NCBI GenBank assembly: GCA_001510575.1
Contig: LNGK01000003.1
Span: 3,983,732 to 4,047,731, forward strand
From: Knoxdaviesia capensis
Lineage: Eukaryota > Ascomycota > Sordariomycetes > Microascales > Gondwanamycetaceae
Direction: 5' to 3'
DNA: 64,000 nt
Shown: in pieces, positions 1 through 12,097 of the stretch
Layout of the letters: each line of letters opens with the position of its first letter
How positions within the stretch are numbered: the first letter of the stretch is position 1
The notes under the pieces: model-generated
What the model saw: only the letters and a program-made list of their open reading frames with translations
Databases searched by the model: none
Told to the model about the DNA's origin: nothing
Position numbers and translations under genes: made by a program

Positions 1-13
1 TTTTCTTGTATAG

Positions 14-3000
14 CAACGAGAAGTTTCTGCCGAGACCGTCGACAAGGTCAACCCAGCCAAATTCGACAAGGCCAGCGATATGGCCGAACTCACACACTTG
101 AACGAGGCTTCGGTGGTGCACAATCTCCGGATGAGATACCAATCCGACCTTATCTACACATATTCAGGCCTCTTTCTCGTGACTGTGAACCCGTACCGCC
201 CTCTTCCCATATACTCCAATGAACAAATCAACATGTACAAAGGCCGGAGTCGGGAAGACACCAAACCCCACATCTTTGCCATGGCCGACCAGGCCTTTAG
301 AAACCTTGTCGATGAGGGCGAGAACCAAAGCATTCTGGTGACTGGTGAATCCGGTGCTGGAAAGACCGAGAACACCAAGAAGGTTATCCAGTATCTGGCT
401 GCTGTAGCCAACACCGATCGACCGTCCAAGACCCGGTCGAGGGACGCAAACCTCTCCGAACAAATCCTCCGGGCCAATCCTATTCTCGAAGCCTTCGGTA
501 ACGCCCAAACCGTGCGAAACAACAACTCGTCGAGATTTGGAAAGTTCATCCGGATCGAGTTCACCCGAGCCGGAGCCATTTCCGGAGCTTATATCGACTG
601 GTATCTTCTGGAGAAATCTCGAGTTGTTCATGTGAACCACCATGAGCGTAGCTACCACATTTTCTACCAGTTGTTGAAAGGTGCAGACTCGCGCTTGAAG
701 CGTGAATTCTTGCTCGAAGGTCTTGATGTTGGTGATTTCGCATATACCCGCGATGGCCAGGAGACCATTGCTGGAGTTTCCGACCGCGAGGATTGGAACG
801 ACTTGATGGAAGCCTTTGAAATCATGGGATTCTCCGACAAGGACCAAAAGTCCATCCTGCGAACCGTGGCCGCAGTCCTCCATCTCGGCAACATTGAGGT
901 GGTGAAGGAGAGTCGATCGGCCGACCAGGCCCGTCTGGCCAATGACGCCCAGGCGCAGGCCGAGAAGGTTGCGTCTCTTCTTGGAATCCCGGCGGATCAG
1001 TTCCTCCAGGGTCTCCTTCACCCCCGTGTCAAGGCTGGCCGTGAATGGGTTGAGAAGGTCCAGACTCCCGAGCAAGTCCGTCTGGCCATCGATGCTCTTG
1101 CCAAGGGTATCTACGAACGTGGCTTCGGAGACCTCGTCCGCCGCATCAACCAGATGTTCGACCGCACTAGCACCGGGTTGGGAGCCGACGACGGCAACTT
1201 CATTGGAGTTCTCGATATCGCCGGCTTTGAGATCTTTGAGCAGAACAGCTTTGAGCAGCTTTGCATCAACTACACCAACGAAAAACTTCAGCAGTTCTTC
1301 AATCACCATATGTTTGTGTTGGAGCAGGAAGAATATGCTCGGGAGCGTATCGAGTGGCAGTTTATTGATTTCGGTCGCGATCTCCAGCCGACCATTGACC
1401 TCATTGAGCTGCCGAACCCTATCGGTATCTTTTCTTGTCTCGACGAAGACTCCGTTATGCCCAAAGCCACCGACCGCAGCTTTACCGAGAAGCTGAACTC
1501 TCTGTGGGACAAGAAGTCGACCAAGTATCGTTCCTCGCGCGTTGGCGGCCAGGGATTCATCCTGACTCACTATGCTGCCGAAGTCGAATACTCCACTGAC
1601 GGGTGGCTGGAGAAGAACAAGGACCCCATCAACGACAATGTTACCCGTCTTCTGGCTGCTTCTGCCGACCGTCACATCGCCACTTTGTTTGCTGACTGTG
1701 GAGAGACCGATGCCAACGGTGGATCTGGCCGTAGCCTTGTGAAGCGTGGACTGTTCCGAACTGTCGCGCAAAGGCACAAAGAACAACTTCACAGCTTGAT
1801 GACGCAGCTTCACTCTACTCACCCTCACTTCGTCCGTTGCATTCTGCCCAACCACCAGAAGAAGCCGAAGCAGTTCAGCAACCTGCTGGTTCTGGACCAA
1901 CTTCGGTGCAACGGTGTTTTGGAGGGTATTCGAATTGCCCGCACCGGATTCCCTAATCGCCTCGCCTTTTCGGAATTCCAGCAGCGATACGAAGTTCTCT
2001 GTCACGATATGCCCCGGGCATCAACCCTCGACGGCCAGGCAGCGGCCTCCTTGATGCTTAGGAAACTTGGCCTTGACAAGACACTCTTCCGCGTGGGCCT
2101 TACCAAGGTGTTTTTCCGCGCCGGAGTCCTTGCCGAGCTCGAAGAAAAGCGAGATGCTCTGATTACCCAGATTGTCACGCGTTTCCAGGCTGCTGCTCGT
2201 GGCTACATGCAGCGGCGCATTGCATTCAAACGTCTCTTCCGTGCCGAGGCTACGCGCATTGTGCAGCGGAACGTGTTGGCTCATGCCACGATTGCCCAAA
2301 ACCCCTGGTGGCAGCTGTTGGTCCGCATGCGACCCCTGCTGGGAGCCTCTCGCACCGCTGGTGAGGTGCAGCGACGAGATGCAGTGATCCGCCAATTGCA
2401 GGAGAAGATGGCCGCCGAATCTGAGAACAAGCTTCGGCTTGAAGAGGAGAAGCGAAACTATCATTCTGAGCTCGCTCGTATCCAACAGACCCTGGAGAGT
2501 GAACGGGCCCTGGCTCTCGACAAGGAGGAAATTTTCAAGCGGCTGCAACTTCGCGAGACTGAACTGTCAGAGAAGCTCTCTGGCGCTCTAGACGACCAGG
2601 AGCGTCTGGAAGACCAGCTGGATGCCGTCCTCGACGCCAAGAAGAATGCCGAGTTGGAGGTTGAGAAATATCGCGTGCAGCTCGAGCAGGCCGCAGCTTT
2701 GATTTCGCGTCTTGAGGACGAAAAGAACGACCTCTTGCGCCGGGTTGAAACTGCCGAGGCCGCTCTTGCGGAGGAAGCTCGCAAGGGGACTGTGCGGAGT
2801 GAGCAAGAGGAGGCTCTTGAGGCAGATATCAAGATGCTGCAGAGCCAACTGGGTGTTAAGGAACGCAAGGCTCGTGATATGGAGGCTCGCATGGTTCGCT
2901 CCGTCGAGGAGGCAGAGTCTCGATCCATGGCTGCTCAAAAAGAGCTTCAAGCGGTCAAGGCTCGCGAATCGAAGCTGTCACAGGAGAAGAACGCTCTTCA

Positions 3001-6000
3001 AAAGCAACTCGCCAACCTTTCCAAGACATCTACCGACTACGAAGATCTGGTCCGCCGCAAGGAGAGCGAGCTTTCGGTCCTACGAAGCGACAAATCCCGA
3101 TTGGAGACGGAGAAGCGTAGCTGGGACGACCTGCGTAAGAAGCTTCTCTCTGAGAAGGAGTCAGCTACGGCCCGCCTCAGCGACGTACACGCTGAGATTG
3201 CTGCTCTGCGTACCAAGCAGTCTCAACTGGAGCGTGAAGCTGTTGACGCCAAGAAGCTTCTTGCGGCCCGCGAAACGGAAGATGCTCAGGCCGGACACGC
3301 TCGCCAACTTCTCGAGGCTCAGATCTCTGATCTCAAGTCGGAGCTTGTCGAAACCCAGATGAATCTTGCTCGTGAGCGCCAGTCCCGCGACGACGTTCTG
3401 CTGCTTGGCGAACACAAGTTCCAAAGCCTCCGCGATGAGTATGAGCGGCTTAATGAGTCGAAGATTATCATCGAGAAAGAGATGTACGCCCAGCAAGATG
3501 CTCTGCGCCGGGCCCAAGAGGGGCGGGCAACCGCTGAGCAGGAGCGTGACGAGGCTCGGGAGGAGCTGCGCCGGGTTCGTGCTGCGAAGGCGGCGGCTGA
3601 GGAGGCGCGCCTACAAGCCGAGGAGACCGGAGAGCGGGCGGCGCTGCGGGCGGCGCGGGTTCGTGAGGATGCTCTCCAGCGCGACGTCGAGGTGGCTCAG
3701 GATCGTCTCCGGTGGTTTGAAGAGGAGCACGCCGAGCTATCTCGCCAAGTTGAGTCTCTCAAGCGTACCATTGCCGAGTCTGGCGACTTCGGACTGCGCA
3801 TGGACCAGGCCAAAGAGCGGATGGAGCGCGAACTCCAGACTGTCAAGAGCCGTCTTGCGGCATCGGAGCACGACAACCGCGCCCTGCTCAACAAACTTCA
3901 GCAAAAGGGCCTCGAGGTTGCACGCTCGAGCTCGCGGGCGGGAGAGGCCGTCCGGTCGCAGGTGGTAACAGCTCAGCGGGAGAAGTCACGACTTGAAGAG
4001 CAGAATGCCAACCTCCAACAACAACTGCAGCAAGCTGCCGAGGCCCGGGCCGCCGTGGAAAAGAAGCTGGAGCGTCTTCAACTGACTGTTGAGGACCTCA
4101 CCCACGAAGCGGCTCGTGAGGCCAAGAGTGGCCGTACCTCGGAGAAGGCTGCCGAAAAAGCCGCGTCACAGGCTGCAGATGCGCGTAGAGCCGCTGAATC
4201 AGAGCGAACGCTGCGGACGCAGGCCCAGGACAGTGAGAAGGCGCTGCGCCAGGCGGTGGAATCTCGGGATGCTGAGCTGGATGAGCTGCGGGCGCTGGTA
4301 CTGCGTGTGGTCCGTGCTGTTGAGCCCGGAGCTGCACAGCCGGCCCCGGCAGCGTCATCAACCTCGCGGACTCCGGGAGTTCGTTCTCTGCTGGACAAGT
4401 TTGATCTGGTGCGCCGTGTTGAAGAACTTCAACAGAGTCTCCGGGTCCAGGCGGCTGCACGGACCACGGCAGAGAACCAGCTTGCGGATCTGCGGGCGTC
4501 CAGAGCAGCATCGACCACGCCGGGCCCGAGAAGCCATCTCGAGGAAATCAGTCTGAACGAGGCTGGTATCAACCGATCGCCGACATCTCACAGCCGCCGG
4601 CCCAAGTTTCCCTCTAGCGCCAGCAACGGCAGCATCACTCACCACGATCCGGTTACGCCGACTCGCCGTGGCACAACAGCATTGATGGACATTGGCAACG
4701 GCAACACGGCGTCTCCGGCTGGTACCCGCGCTGAGGGACTCCGGGCGGAGGTTGATAACCTGCAGAGCCAGCTCCAGATTGCCAACATGCAAATCCGGAC
4801 CCTGCAGAGCCAGGTCGATCGATCAACTCCTGGTCCCGAGGGAGCCGATGGAGACGACGGCAGTTCATCGCCTGCTGCGGCTCGGCGGCGGATGCAGAAG
4901 CTGGAGCAGGCCAACAGCCGCCTGCACGACATGCTCGACGATTCGGCCCGCAAGCTCTCGGCACTAGAGAAGAATGTTCGTTCGGGAGAGCTGAGCTTGC
5001 GTGATATCCAGACACGGTCTCACGAGGAGATCCTGTCAGTGCTCACCAACCAGGAGGAGGCCCGGAAGACTCTTGCTCATCGCCACGACGATGCTGTGGC
5101 CGAACTTGCAGAGGTCAAGACTCGTCTAGACGAAACCCGACACAGCCGTGCTCAAATCGAGGTTGATCTCCGCGACTGCCGGTCGGATCTCAAGGAGATG
5201 ACTGCTGCCCGCGACCAGGAGGCGGCTGCGCGCAGCCAGATGCTCCAAGATGTGGCTGACCTCCAAATCCAGTTGGATGCGGAGATGGCCAAGCTTTCCG
5301 ATGTCACGTCCAGCGTTGAACTCTACCGAACTCGGGCCGACGAATACTTTGCGCGTCTCGAGCAGGCGGAGATGGCGGTGCTGAAGGCTACACGTGCGGA
5401 ACAGTTTGCCCGGGACCAGGCTCATGATGCCGAAGAGCTGTGTGCCGAGGCAGTGACAGAGCGTCGCCGGGCTGATGCCGTGGTGGAGGATCTTCAGCGC
5501 CAGACGCGGCAGCTGGAGGAGCGTCTCGAGGATACATCAACTGATCTCGAGGCGGCCCTGCAGGCAAAGAAGCGGTTGCAGCACGAGCTTGAGGACTACC
5601 GCAGTCAACGTGCGGTCGACATTGAAGATAAGGAGTCGAGCATGGAGCAGACACGGCGCAAGTACCAGGCCGAGTTTGCCGCCCTCACCAAGGAGCTCGA
5701 TCTAGCGCGTGAAGAGCGACTGTTTAAGCAGGCGGAAGTTACACGGCTGCGCGAGGAGTTGGATGACTTGCGGGCCAAGTGGGATGACGAGGTGCTGAAC
5801 AGCTCGACCTGGAGCAAGGAGAAGGCTCGTTTGGAGAGCACGCTGGCGGATGTGGCGGCGTCCCGGGACGAGGCGGCGCAAGCCCACACCGACGCGCAGG
5901 CCAAGATTGTGTCGCTGTTGTCGCAGGTGCGCACCCTGCGCAACTCTGCCGACGAGGCGACTGCCGAGCGCGACACGCTGGTGCGCGAGAAGCGGTCGTT

Positions 6001-6951
6001 GGAGGCGCGGCTGGTGGAGGCGAAGGCTGGACTGGACGACCTGGCTGCTCGTGCGGAGTCCCCGAGCCTGCGCAACGCGGCCACGGCCGATCGTGAGATG
6101 CTGGAGCTCCGCCAGGCGCTTGCCCAGCAACAGGACATCGCGGCGGCTGCGGCCGAGAAGATGCGGCGTTCGGAGGCGTTGGTGGTCGAGCTGCAGCGCG
6201 ATGTTGCTGGTGACCGTGAAGAGGCGGCACGTCTGCGGCAGGAGAAGGCTGCATTGGAGCGGTCGCTCAGTGAGGTGCAGGTCAAGCTTGTAGACTTGGA
6301 GACCAAGGGCTATGCCAGCACCAGCGCGGACATGAAGTTCCTGCACAAGAGAATCCAAGAGGTATGCAACACAGGTTCTCTACCAATCCCTACCATGCAC
6401 ACACAACTAACATTACCTACTACCTTCACCAGCTGGAATCCCAACTCGAATCCACCACTGACGAACGAACCAAGACACAGCGATCGGCGCGGAACGTCGA
6501 CCGCCTTGTCAAGGATCTGCAGTCGCAGATTGAGCGCAAGGACAAGATTGCGGCGCAGCTGGAGGACGACGTCGCACGCATGGCCGATAAGGCGGACAAG
6601 CTACTCAAGACGATTGACGAACTACAGGCGTCGGAGTCGGCGAGCACGCTGCAGTCGCGGCGGGCGGAACGCGAGCTCCGGGAGGAGCGGGAGAAGGCGC
6701 TGCGGCTGGAGCGCGAGTTGGAGGGGTGGAAGTCGCTGCGGGTGGAGAAGGGCAGCCCGACGCCTGGGCCGGGAGCCGGTGCCGGGGCTACGGGCAGTCT
6801 GCGGCGGCTCGGGGCTAGTGGAACGGTGCGGTCGGTGCGACAGAGTCTGCTCCTGGCCAGTGGCGGTTTGACTGGCCCGGACTCGATCACGGACGAGAAC
6901 GATAACTCGGGACTGAACAGGGCGCCGAGTATGACCAAGGGGTTTCTTTAA
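14..6951 (+). CDS. myoB: Myosin II heavy chain (conventional myosin), N-terminus outside window
   Basis: Actin-based motor of the cytokinetic/septation ring. Visible exons are 14-6361 and 6433-6951 (intron 6362-6432); an acceptor TAG at 11-13 shows that an upstream exon with the SH3-like N-terminus and start lies outside the window. About 2288 residues are present. The motor domain comes first: P-loop GESGAGKT (nt 344-367), switch II region DIAGFEIFEQNSF (about nt 1216-1254), and the actin-binding/relay region up to about nt 2130. One clear IQ motif (FQAAARGYMQRR) and a weaker second one follow, then a very long coiled-coil rod. The rod is broken by a Pro/Ser/Thr-rich stretch at about nt 4320-4720, and the tail ends in a low-complexity Gly/Ser region. 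The length and the motor-IQ-long coiled coil order separate it from class I and V myosins. The symbol follows Aspergillus nidulans MyoB. I am confident of the class, less so of the symbol. Confidence 0.95.
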
Positions 6952-7529
6952 ACGGGAGGGGGAGTCTCTTTAATTAGCATGGAATAATGGGGGGGTGGGA
7001 ACAGTATTGGCATTGGGAATGTGTTTTCTTTTCTGTTTTTCCTTCTGTGTGTCTTGTTTTCTGGTATGATATATTCTTGGTATTACGGATTGATGGGGCA
7101 GTATTGTATTGCATTTTTTTCTTCCTGAAGAAATTACCTTTTTTGGTTACTTTGCATCATATATGCTGGTGATAATTTGGTATGGTTAGGGTTATGAAGT
7201 TGGGAATGTATTTTTGGAGTCACGGGAGTGGCCGTCTTGGACAAGCAAACACGCATGAGAGTTTGAGGATGTGTGATTGGGCAGCCGATATTGCATATAG
7301 TTTCACAAACATCTATTGGAAACGCGGAAGCGGTGTGCCGGGGTAGGACCACAGGTGATGAGGTTGCACCGAGAAGCAAACGGACCACAGAGAGGTATAT
7401 ATATATATATATATATATACAGCAGCTGAGACCGTTTGGGGAATCTGGCTTGAGAAGGACCGACTACACACCGCCAGACAGATCCAAACCCAGTATATAT
7501 CAACACGAACTCAGACAGACGAACGAACA
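6952..7529. other. Intergenic: myosin 3' region and promoter of the next gene
   Basis: No gene is seen in these 578 bp. The first part after the myosin stop is T-rich, as expected of a 3' UTR. A TA dinucleotide run lies about 110 bp before the next start codon. Confidence 0.6.
7396..7419. repeat. (TA)n dinucleotide repeat, possible TATA element
   Basis: About twelve TA units lie 110-135 bp upstream of the ATG at 7530. The position would suit a TATA-like promoter element, but it may be only a microsatellite. Confidence 0.6.
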
Positions 7530-8490
7530 ATGGCCGACAAGGCCGTGCTCTTCGACTTCAACGACCTGTTCCCCGAGGACAAGAACGGATACATTGAGTT
7601 CGCCGGTCCAGTCCAGCCGGCCATGAACGGAGCCTGGAACAACGACTGCTACTACTACAACAACCAATACCACCACTACCCTTACCCCTATAATGCCAAC
7701 AGCCCATGGGCCCGAGTATACGCCGGCGACGATGAGACCGAGTGGTCGGAGGGGTGGGAGTGGGACGAGGCCGGCGGCGGCGGCGGCGCGCGGCGCGGGC
7801 TGGACGATGTGGACGTGGCGTGCGCGGCGTGCGATGCGCCGGGGAGCGGGAAACGGCTGCAGCGGCACCGGCGGTACCGGTGGGTGGAGTACACGGACCC
7901 CGGGACCGGGTGTCGGTGTTACCGGAGGGGGTTCCGGCATGGCAGGGAGCATGAAGAGGAAGGACAGCAAGCGGAAGACGACCAGCCTCAGGTGAGTTTT
8001 CTTCCTTGCTCTTTTTTTTTCCCCCAAGCCATCCCTTCCCCCGGCTCGTCTTATCTGTTGCAGATGCACTAACATCTGCCCCCCACCAAAGTTTCGCTTC
8101 GGTCGCCCGGCAAGCATCCCGCTGACGCGCGAGTACCTCTCGATGATCGGCCGCACGTACGACCCGGCGCGGAGTGCACCGCCCCCGGCCGACGACGGGC
8201 CGGTGGTGCACGCGGGCCGGATTTACCCGTCATGGGCGGATGCCGCCCGCCAGGCGCAGGTGGAGGCGGCGGCTGCTGCTGCTGCGGCGGCCGCCGCGGT
8301 GTGGGGGAATCGCGGGGCTGCGTGGGCTGGTGCCGGTGGTGGTGGGGGTGCTCGAGAGCACCAGGGGGGGTGGGTGGTGCCGGGTGGTCCGGTGCATGGG
8401 GCGGGGTGTTTGTGCGGAGTGTGCCGGGGGAGTGGGCCGGTTCGGGGTGCGGGGCGACGGCGGTTGGGGTGGATGGCGGGAGGGCGGTGA
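7530..8490 (+). CDS. Uncharacterised small protein with paired cysteines and a poly-Ala run
   Basis: I do not recognise a family. Exons are 7530-7991 and 8092-8490, giving 286 residues. The intron 7992-8091 has GTGAGT, a CTAAC branch site about 20 nt before the AG, and phase 0. The earlier AG near 8063 would lead straight into a stop, so 8091 is the better acceptor. The start has an A at -3. The N-terminal third is acidic and aromatic (many Tyr, Asn and Trp). The middle holds a CAACD pair, then a basic segment, then CRC. The second exon holds TREYLSMIGRTYD and PVVHAGRIYPSW segments that look structured, a run of 12 alanines, and a CLCGVC cluster in a Gly-rich tail. Cys pairs could bind zinc, but no named finger spacing fits. 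The tail is low-complexity, so the 3' end is the least certain part. Confidence 0.7.
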
Positions 8491-9711
8491 GGAGAGAAGG
8501 GGTCTTTTTGGTTCAATATATATAATATAAACGGGAATCTATTGCGCAACATTTTGAGCACCACCACGACATTACTCCCTAATTCATGCTTCTCATCAAT
8601 TCCTTACTACATAATATTGCCCTGCTTCTCCACTTACACCCGCCCGCCGCGCAACAGGTCCCGACTTCGCTTTATCCCCCGTATCCCGATCCACGCACAG
8701 ACGCATCACCACCGTTAAAGTGTTAGTTAGGGTTAGGGTTTGTGATAGCAGGGTATGAATGTGACTGGGCCATTTCAGGCGGTGGAATGGACGAGGGAGA
8801 TCGGGATATGCCCGGGAGAAGTCCACGGAGAAGGGAGAGAGACATATCGGAAGAGGGAGAGTGAGAGTGAGAAAATGGCAACGGAAGGAGTGTGCTATCT
8901 CTCCCGATCACGGTCGATGATATCGGAGGACGTGCTACCGGTACATGTAAAAGTCGGGACAATGGAAACCAGAATTATACACAAGGCTTTATTCATTTTT
9001 AAGTCCTCGTAGCCAATATCAAAACCCAATCCCGCACACGAGAAACGAAGAAAATCTAGTCATGGGCATCAAGGCACGCGAGTTCTAGGCCCTTATCAGG
9101 ACTTCCCTCAATTTGGGAGGCCTTATCCAGCCGGCGCACACCAAATACAATTTTGTAAGTCCCTCTCTGCTACCTTACCGGTAAGAGTCGTATTTGGTTT
9201 TTTTTTATAATTAGTTTTTATTATTATTTTTATAATTTTTTATTCATTCACGATAGTCATCGTCGGGACCGCAAGCGGGAAGGTCGGCCAACATCGAGAC
9301 GTGTCGAAATTCGAGTCGAAGAATGAGGGAGGGAAAATCGCAGAGAGAACTCTCAAGCCTGAAAAAGGCAGACGAAGGAGATATACAGCCGCACGTAACA
9401 CGTGCCACAGCATGTGATTCTAGCCGTGTGAATCTTGAGGTCGCACGGTCCCACACACACGGCCCGGAGACCCACTATAATTTTCTGTCTGGGTTTTCTG
9501 GGTCCCGGCCTCCGATGTGCTCCTGTTTGCCTTTTTCTCCGGTTGACAACCCGCGACACAGACTCTTCGCCCGCGAATCTACGTAACCCGACCTCTGACC
9601 TGTCCTCCATACGACGAACACCGCTTCTTACGAAATCCCCCACCCCGAGCCTCCGTCGACTGGCCGGCTGCTGACTTCGCCCACGTGTTTGTTCCCAACG
9701 CCCTCACAGCC
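8491..9711. other. Intergenic with a telomere-like motif and AT-rich block
   Basis: No gene is seen in these 1.2 kb. The stretch holds a short telomere-like run at 8723-8740, a GAGA-rich purine stretch near 8810-8880, and a T/A-rich block at about 9195-9245. A CACGTG lies at 9682-9687, about 25 bp before the mtg1 start codon. Confidence 0.5.
8723..8740 (+). repeat. Interstitial telomere-like run
   Basis: The sequence contains two consecutive TTAGGG units preceded by a partial TTAG unit. It is far too short to be a telomere and sits between two genes. Similar short telobox-like matches occur at 52917-52928 on the opposite strand. Confidence 0.6.
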
Positions 9712-11139
9712 ATGGCCCGGCCGGCGATGCGGCTGCTCTCGCGGAGGGCTGCCCGGCTCTCCCACATATACGACCAGACCTGCGTCCGATCCTCCACTCT
9801 AATAGTACAGCTACGGCCACGAGCCCCGATGCACACCTCCTCCCACCCCGACCCCTCAGCCTCCTCGCCGTCTCCCGCTCCGTCCAGCCTCGATCCTACT
9901 GAAACACAACCACCGCCCGTATCGACCGCGCCCTTCACCCCCCGCGCAACCTTCACGCCCCCGGAAATCCGCTCGACATACTTCCTGGGCCACCACTCCG
10001 CCGCCCTGCGCGCCATCCAGACCCAGCTGCCGACCGTCGGCCTGGTGATCGAGTGCCGCGACCTGCGCGTCCCCATGACCTCGTGGAACCCGCTCCTGGA
10101 CCGCACGCTGGCCGGCCCGTCGCGCATCGTGGTGTACACCAAGTCCGACCTGGCCTTTGAGGAGACCGGCGGCCGCGGCCGCGGTGGGCGCAGCAGCAGC
10201 GGCAGCAGCCGTGGTGGTATCCGTGCGGACAGCGACCCGCGCAACGCCCTGCGCACACTGCTGCACTCGCCGGGCTCTGCGACGGCCCCCGCACTGCTCG
10301 CGGTGCCGGGCACGCCGCCGCCGGCGACGCACGCCGTGTTCTGGCACAAGGCCGCGTCGGCGGCGCCGCTGCTCCGCCGCATTGCGGACGTCGCGCGCGC
10401 CCACGACTCGCTGACCGGGCTGCGCGTGTTCGTCGTCGGCATGCCCAACGTCGGCAAGAGCACGCTGATCAACGCGCTGCGCCGCGAGGGCCTCGCCGCC
10501 ACCGCGCCGACCAGCCCCGCCGACCCCTCCGCCGCGCCGCGCAAGATGCCCAAGGTCGCCATCACCGGCAACCACCCCGGCGTCACCCGCAAGCTCAGCA
10601 TGCCCGTGCGCATCCTCGGCGCCCGCGGCCACAACCGCACCCCGCAGATCGCGCCCAGCGACCTCGACGACGGCGTGTTCGTGATCGACACGCCGGGAGT
10701 GTTCGTGCCCTACGTGGCCGACGCCGAGGCCATGCTCAAGCTCGCCCTCACCCACGGCGTGCGCGACGGCATGATCCCCAACGAAATCATCGCCGACTAC
10801 CTGCTCTTCCGCCTCAACGCCCTCAACCCCGCCCTGTACGCGCGCTACTCCCCGCCCACCAACGACGTCACCGAGTGGCTCGCCGCCATCGCCACCCGCA
10901 CCGGCAAGATGTCCAGCCGCCGCTCGCGCACCGGCACCGACCACCAGGCCGCCGCGTGGATCATCGAGCAGTGGCGCGCCGGCAAGCTCGGCCGCTTCGT
11001 CCTCGACGATCTGCGCCCCGAGGCCATTGCTGCCAAGGTTGCCGAGTTTGACGCGCCCCCGCTCAGTATGAACCAGGCGAGGCGCAAGGCCAAGGAGGCC
11101 CGCAAGGAGCGGCTTGAGAAGAGATTGTCGGGGTCCTAG
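9712..11139 (+). CDS. mtg1: Mitochondrial ribosome-associated GTPase, Mtg1/YlqF family
   Basis: Single exon, 475 residues. This is a circularly permuted GTPase involved in assembly of the mitochondrial large ribosomal subunit. The motif order is the family's permuted one: G4 TKSDL (about 143-147), then G1 GMPNVGKS (243-250), G2 threonine in NHPGVTR (about 292), and G3 DTPG (326-329). The RDLRVPMTSWNP segment before G4 is typical of YlqF/Mtg1. The start chosen is the first in-frame ATG (9712), in a good context (CACAGCC before ATGG). It gives an Arg-rich, acid-poor N-terminus suitable for mitochondrial import. A Gly/Arg/Ser-rich insert of about 25 residues follows G4, and a second Pro/Ala-rich insert follows G1. 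The coding sequence is extremely GC-rich at third positions, which creates long false frames on the other strand. Confidence 0.93.
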   Translation: MARPAMRLLSRRAARLSHIYDQTCVRSSTLIVQLRPRAPMHTSSHPDPSASSPSPAPSSLDPTETQPPPVSTAPFTPRATFTPPEIRSTYFLGHHSAALRAIQTQLPTVGLVIECRDLRVPMTSWNPLLDRTLAGPSRIVVYTKSDLAFEETGGRGRGGRSSSGSSRGGIRADSDPRNALRTLLHSPGSATAPALLAVPGTPPPATHAVFWHKAASAAPLLRRIADVARAHDSLTGLRVFVVGMPNVGKSTLINALRREGLAATAPTSPADPSAAPRKMPKVAITGNHPGVTRKLSMPVRILGARGHNRTPQIAPSDLDDGVFVIDTPGVFVPYVADAEAMLKLALTHGVRDGMIPNEIIADYLLFRLNALNPALYARYSPPTNDVTEWLAAIATRTGKMSSRRSRTGTDHQAAAWIIEQWRAGKLGRFVLDDLRPEAIAAKVAEFDAPPLSMNQARRKAKEARKERLEKRLSGS

Positions 11140-12097
11140 GGAGCGAGCGCGGCTGTATAGTATCGTTTTTCTTTCCGCCGTATACTGGCTGGATGTATCC
11201 CCACCAAGATACCCTCTTGGTTTCTTTGTATACTACTACCTTGTACCAACCACACACAGCTGTGGCCATACCTTTTTGTATTGTACCATCACGATGCATG
11301 TTTGCTTAGAAATAGACACAACCCGGAACAACCGGGCTTCTCATTGATGAACAGGCAAAGCACGCAACCGCAAGACGCGATACACGAGATTGAAGATGAG
11401 AAAGGAATATGGCATCCCGGATAGCCAACCATTTGAGAGCACGAGAAACGACAAAACGAACCAGCAGAAACCTCCCGAGGAGGAGAGAACAAACGCCTTG
11501 AAAAAAACGCAGACACCGCCCAAAGCAAAGGCGCCCGGAAAGCCAGTAATTATTGCCCACACCTTGAATTCACTGCTCCCAATCCGCCAATAGCGAGAAA
11601 CAAAATAAAATACACGCTTAAAAGCCGTGCCGACGCCACCGAAGATCCGGAACCTTGCCTAGAAAAAAAAGAAAAGAGAAGGGAAGAAGAAAAAAGGAAG
11701 AAGGAAGAAGGAAAAAGGAAGAAGGAAGAAGAAAAAAGAAACAACCGAGGAAAAAGAAGGGTTCAAATCCGGAGCCCTGACTGTTCGCTATGGAGTCATG
11801 AGCACACAAGGGATAGGAACCGACAACCCGCTAGCATGCTTCTCATGCTAGCCAAACAACTCTGAGAAAGGGATATATATGTAGATTGCACAAGCTATGT
11901 ACTTGGGACGAAAAGAAGATGTGGGATAAAGGCCATGTAGACATGATGTCGACAATCATACATAGAGGAATGGAAGGAGAGCTGGGAGACGACATGGCGA
12001 AATTAGTGGAGCACGGAACAAAAGGTCGTGACGGTAGAGACGTGAAGAAGTCGATATACGGCCACGGATGGGGCTGCCGTATGAAGAGTGCCACAGA
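11140..12097. other. Convergent 3' intergenic region
   Basis: Nothing coding is recognised between the stop codons of mtg1 and the PHD gene. The stretch contains a pure purine tract (11661-11751) and a 9-bp perfect hairpin with a 5-nt loop at 11830-11852 (stem GCTAGCATG). Confidence 0.5.
11661..11751 (+). repeat. Polypurine tract, GGAAGAA-type
   Basis: These 91 nt are purine only, built largely of GGAAGAA and AAGGA units. The tract lies between two convergent genes and has no coding potential. Confidence 0.8.

Noticed and set aside
9579..10944. Long open frames (362-370 codons) antisense to mtg1
   Set aside because: They mirror the extreme GC3 bias of mtg1, have Arg/Gly/Ala-rich composition and no motifs; the sense protein has clear GTPase motifs.
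11750..11800. GGGTTCAAATCC resembling a tRNA T arm
   Set aside because: The T stem does not pair properly and no D arm, anticodon arm or acceptor stem is found around it.
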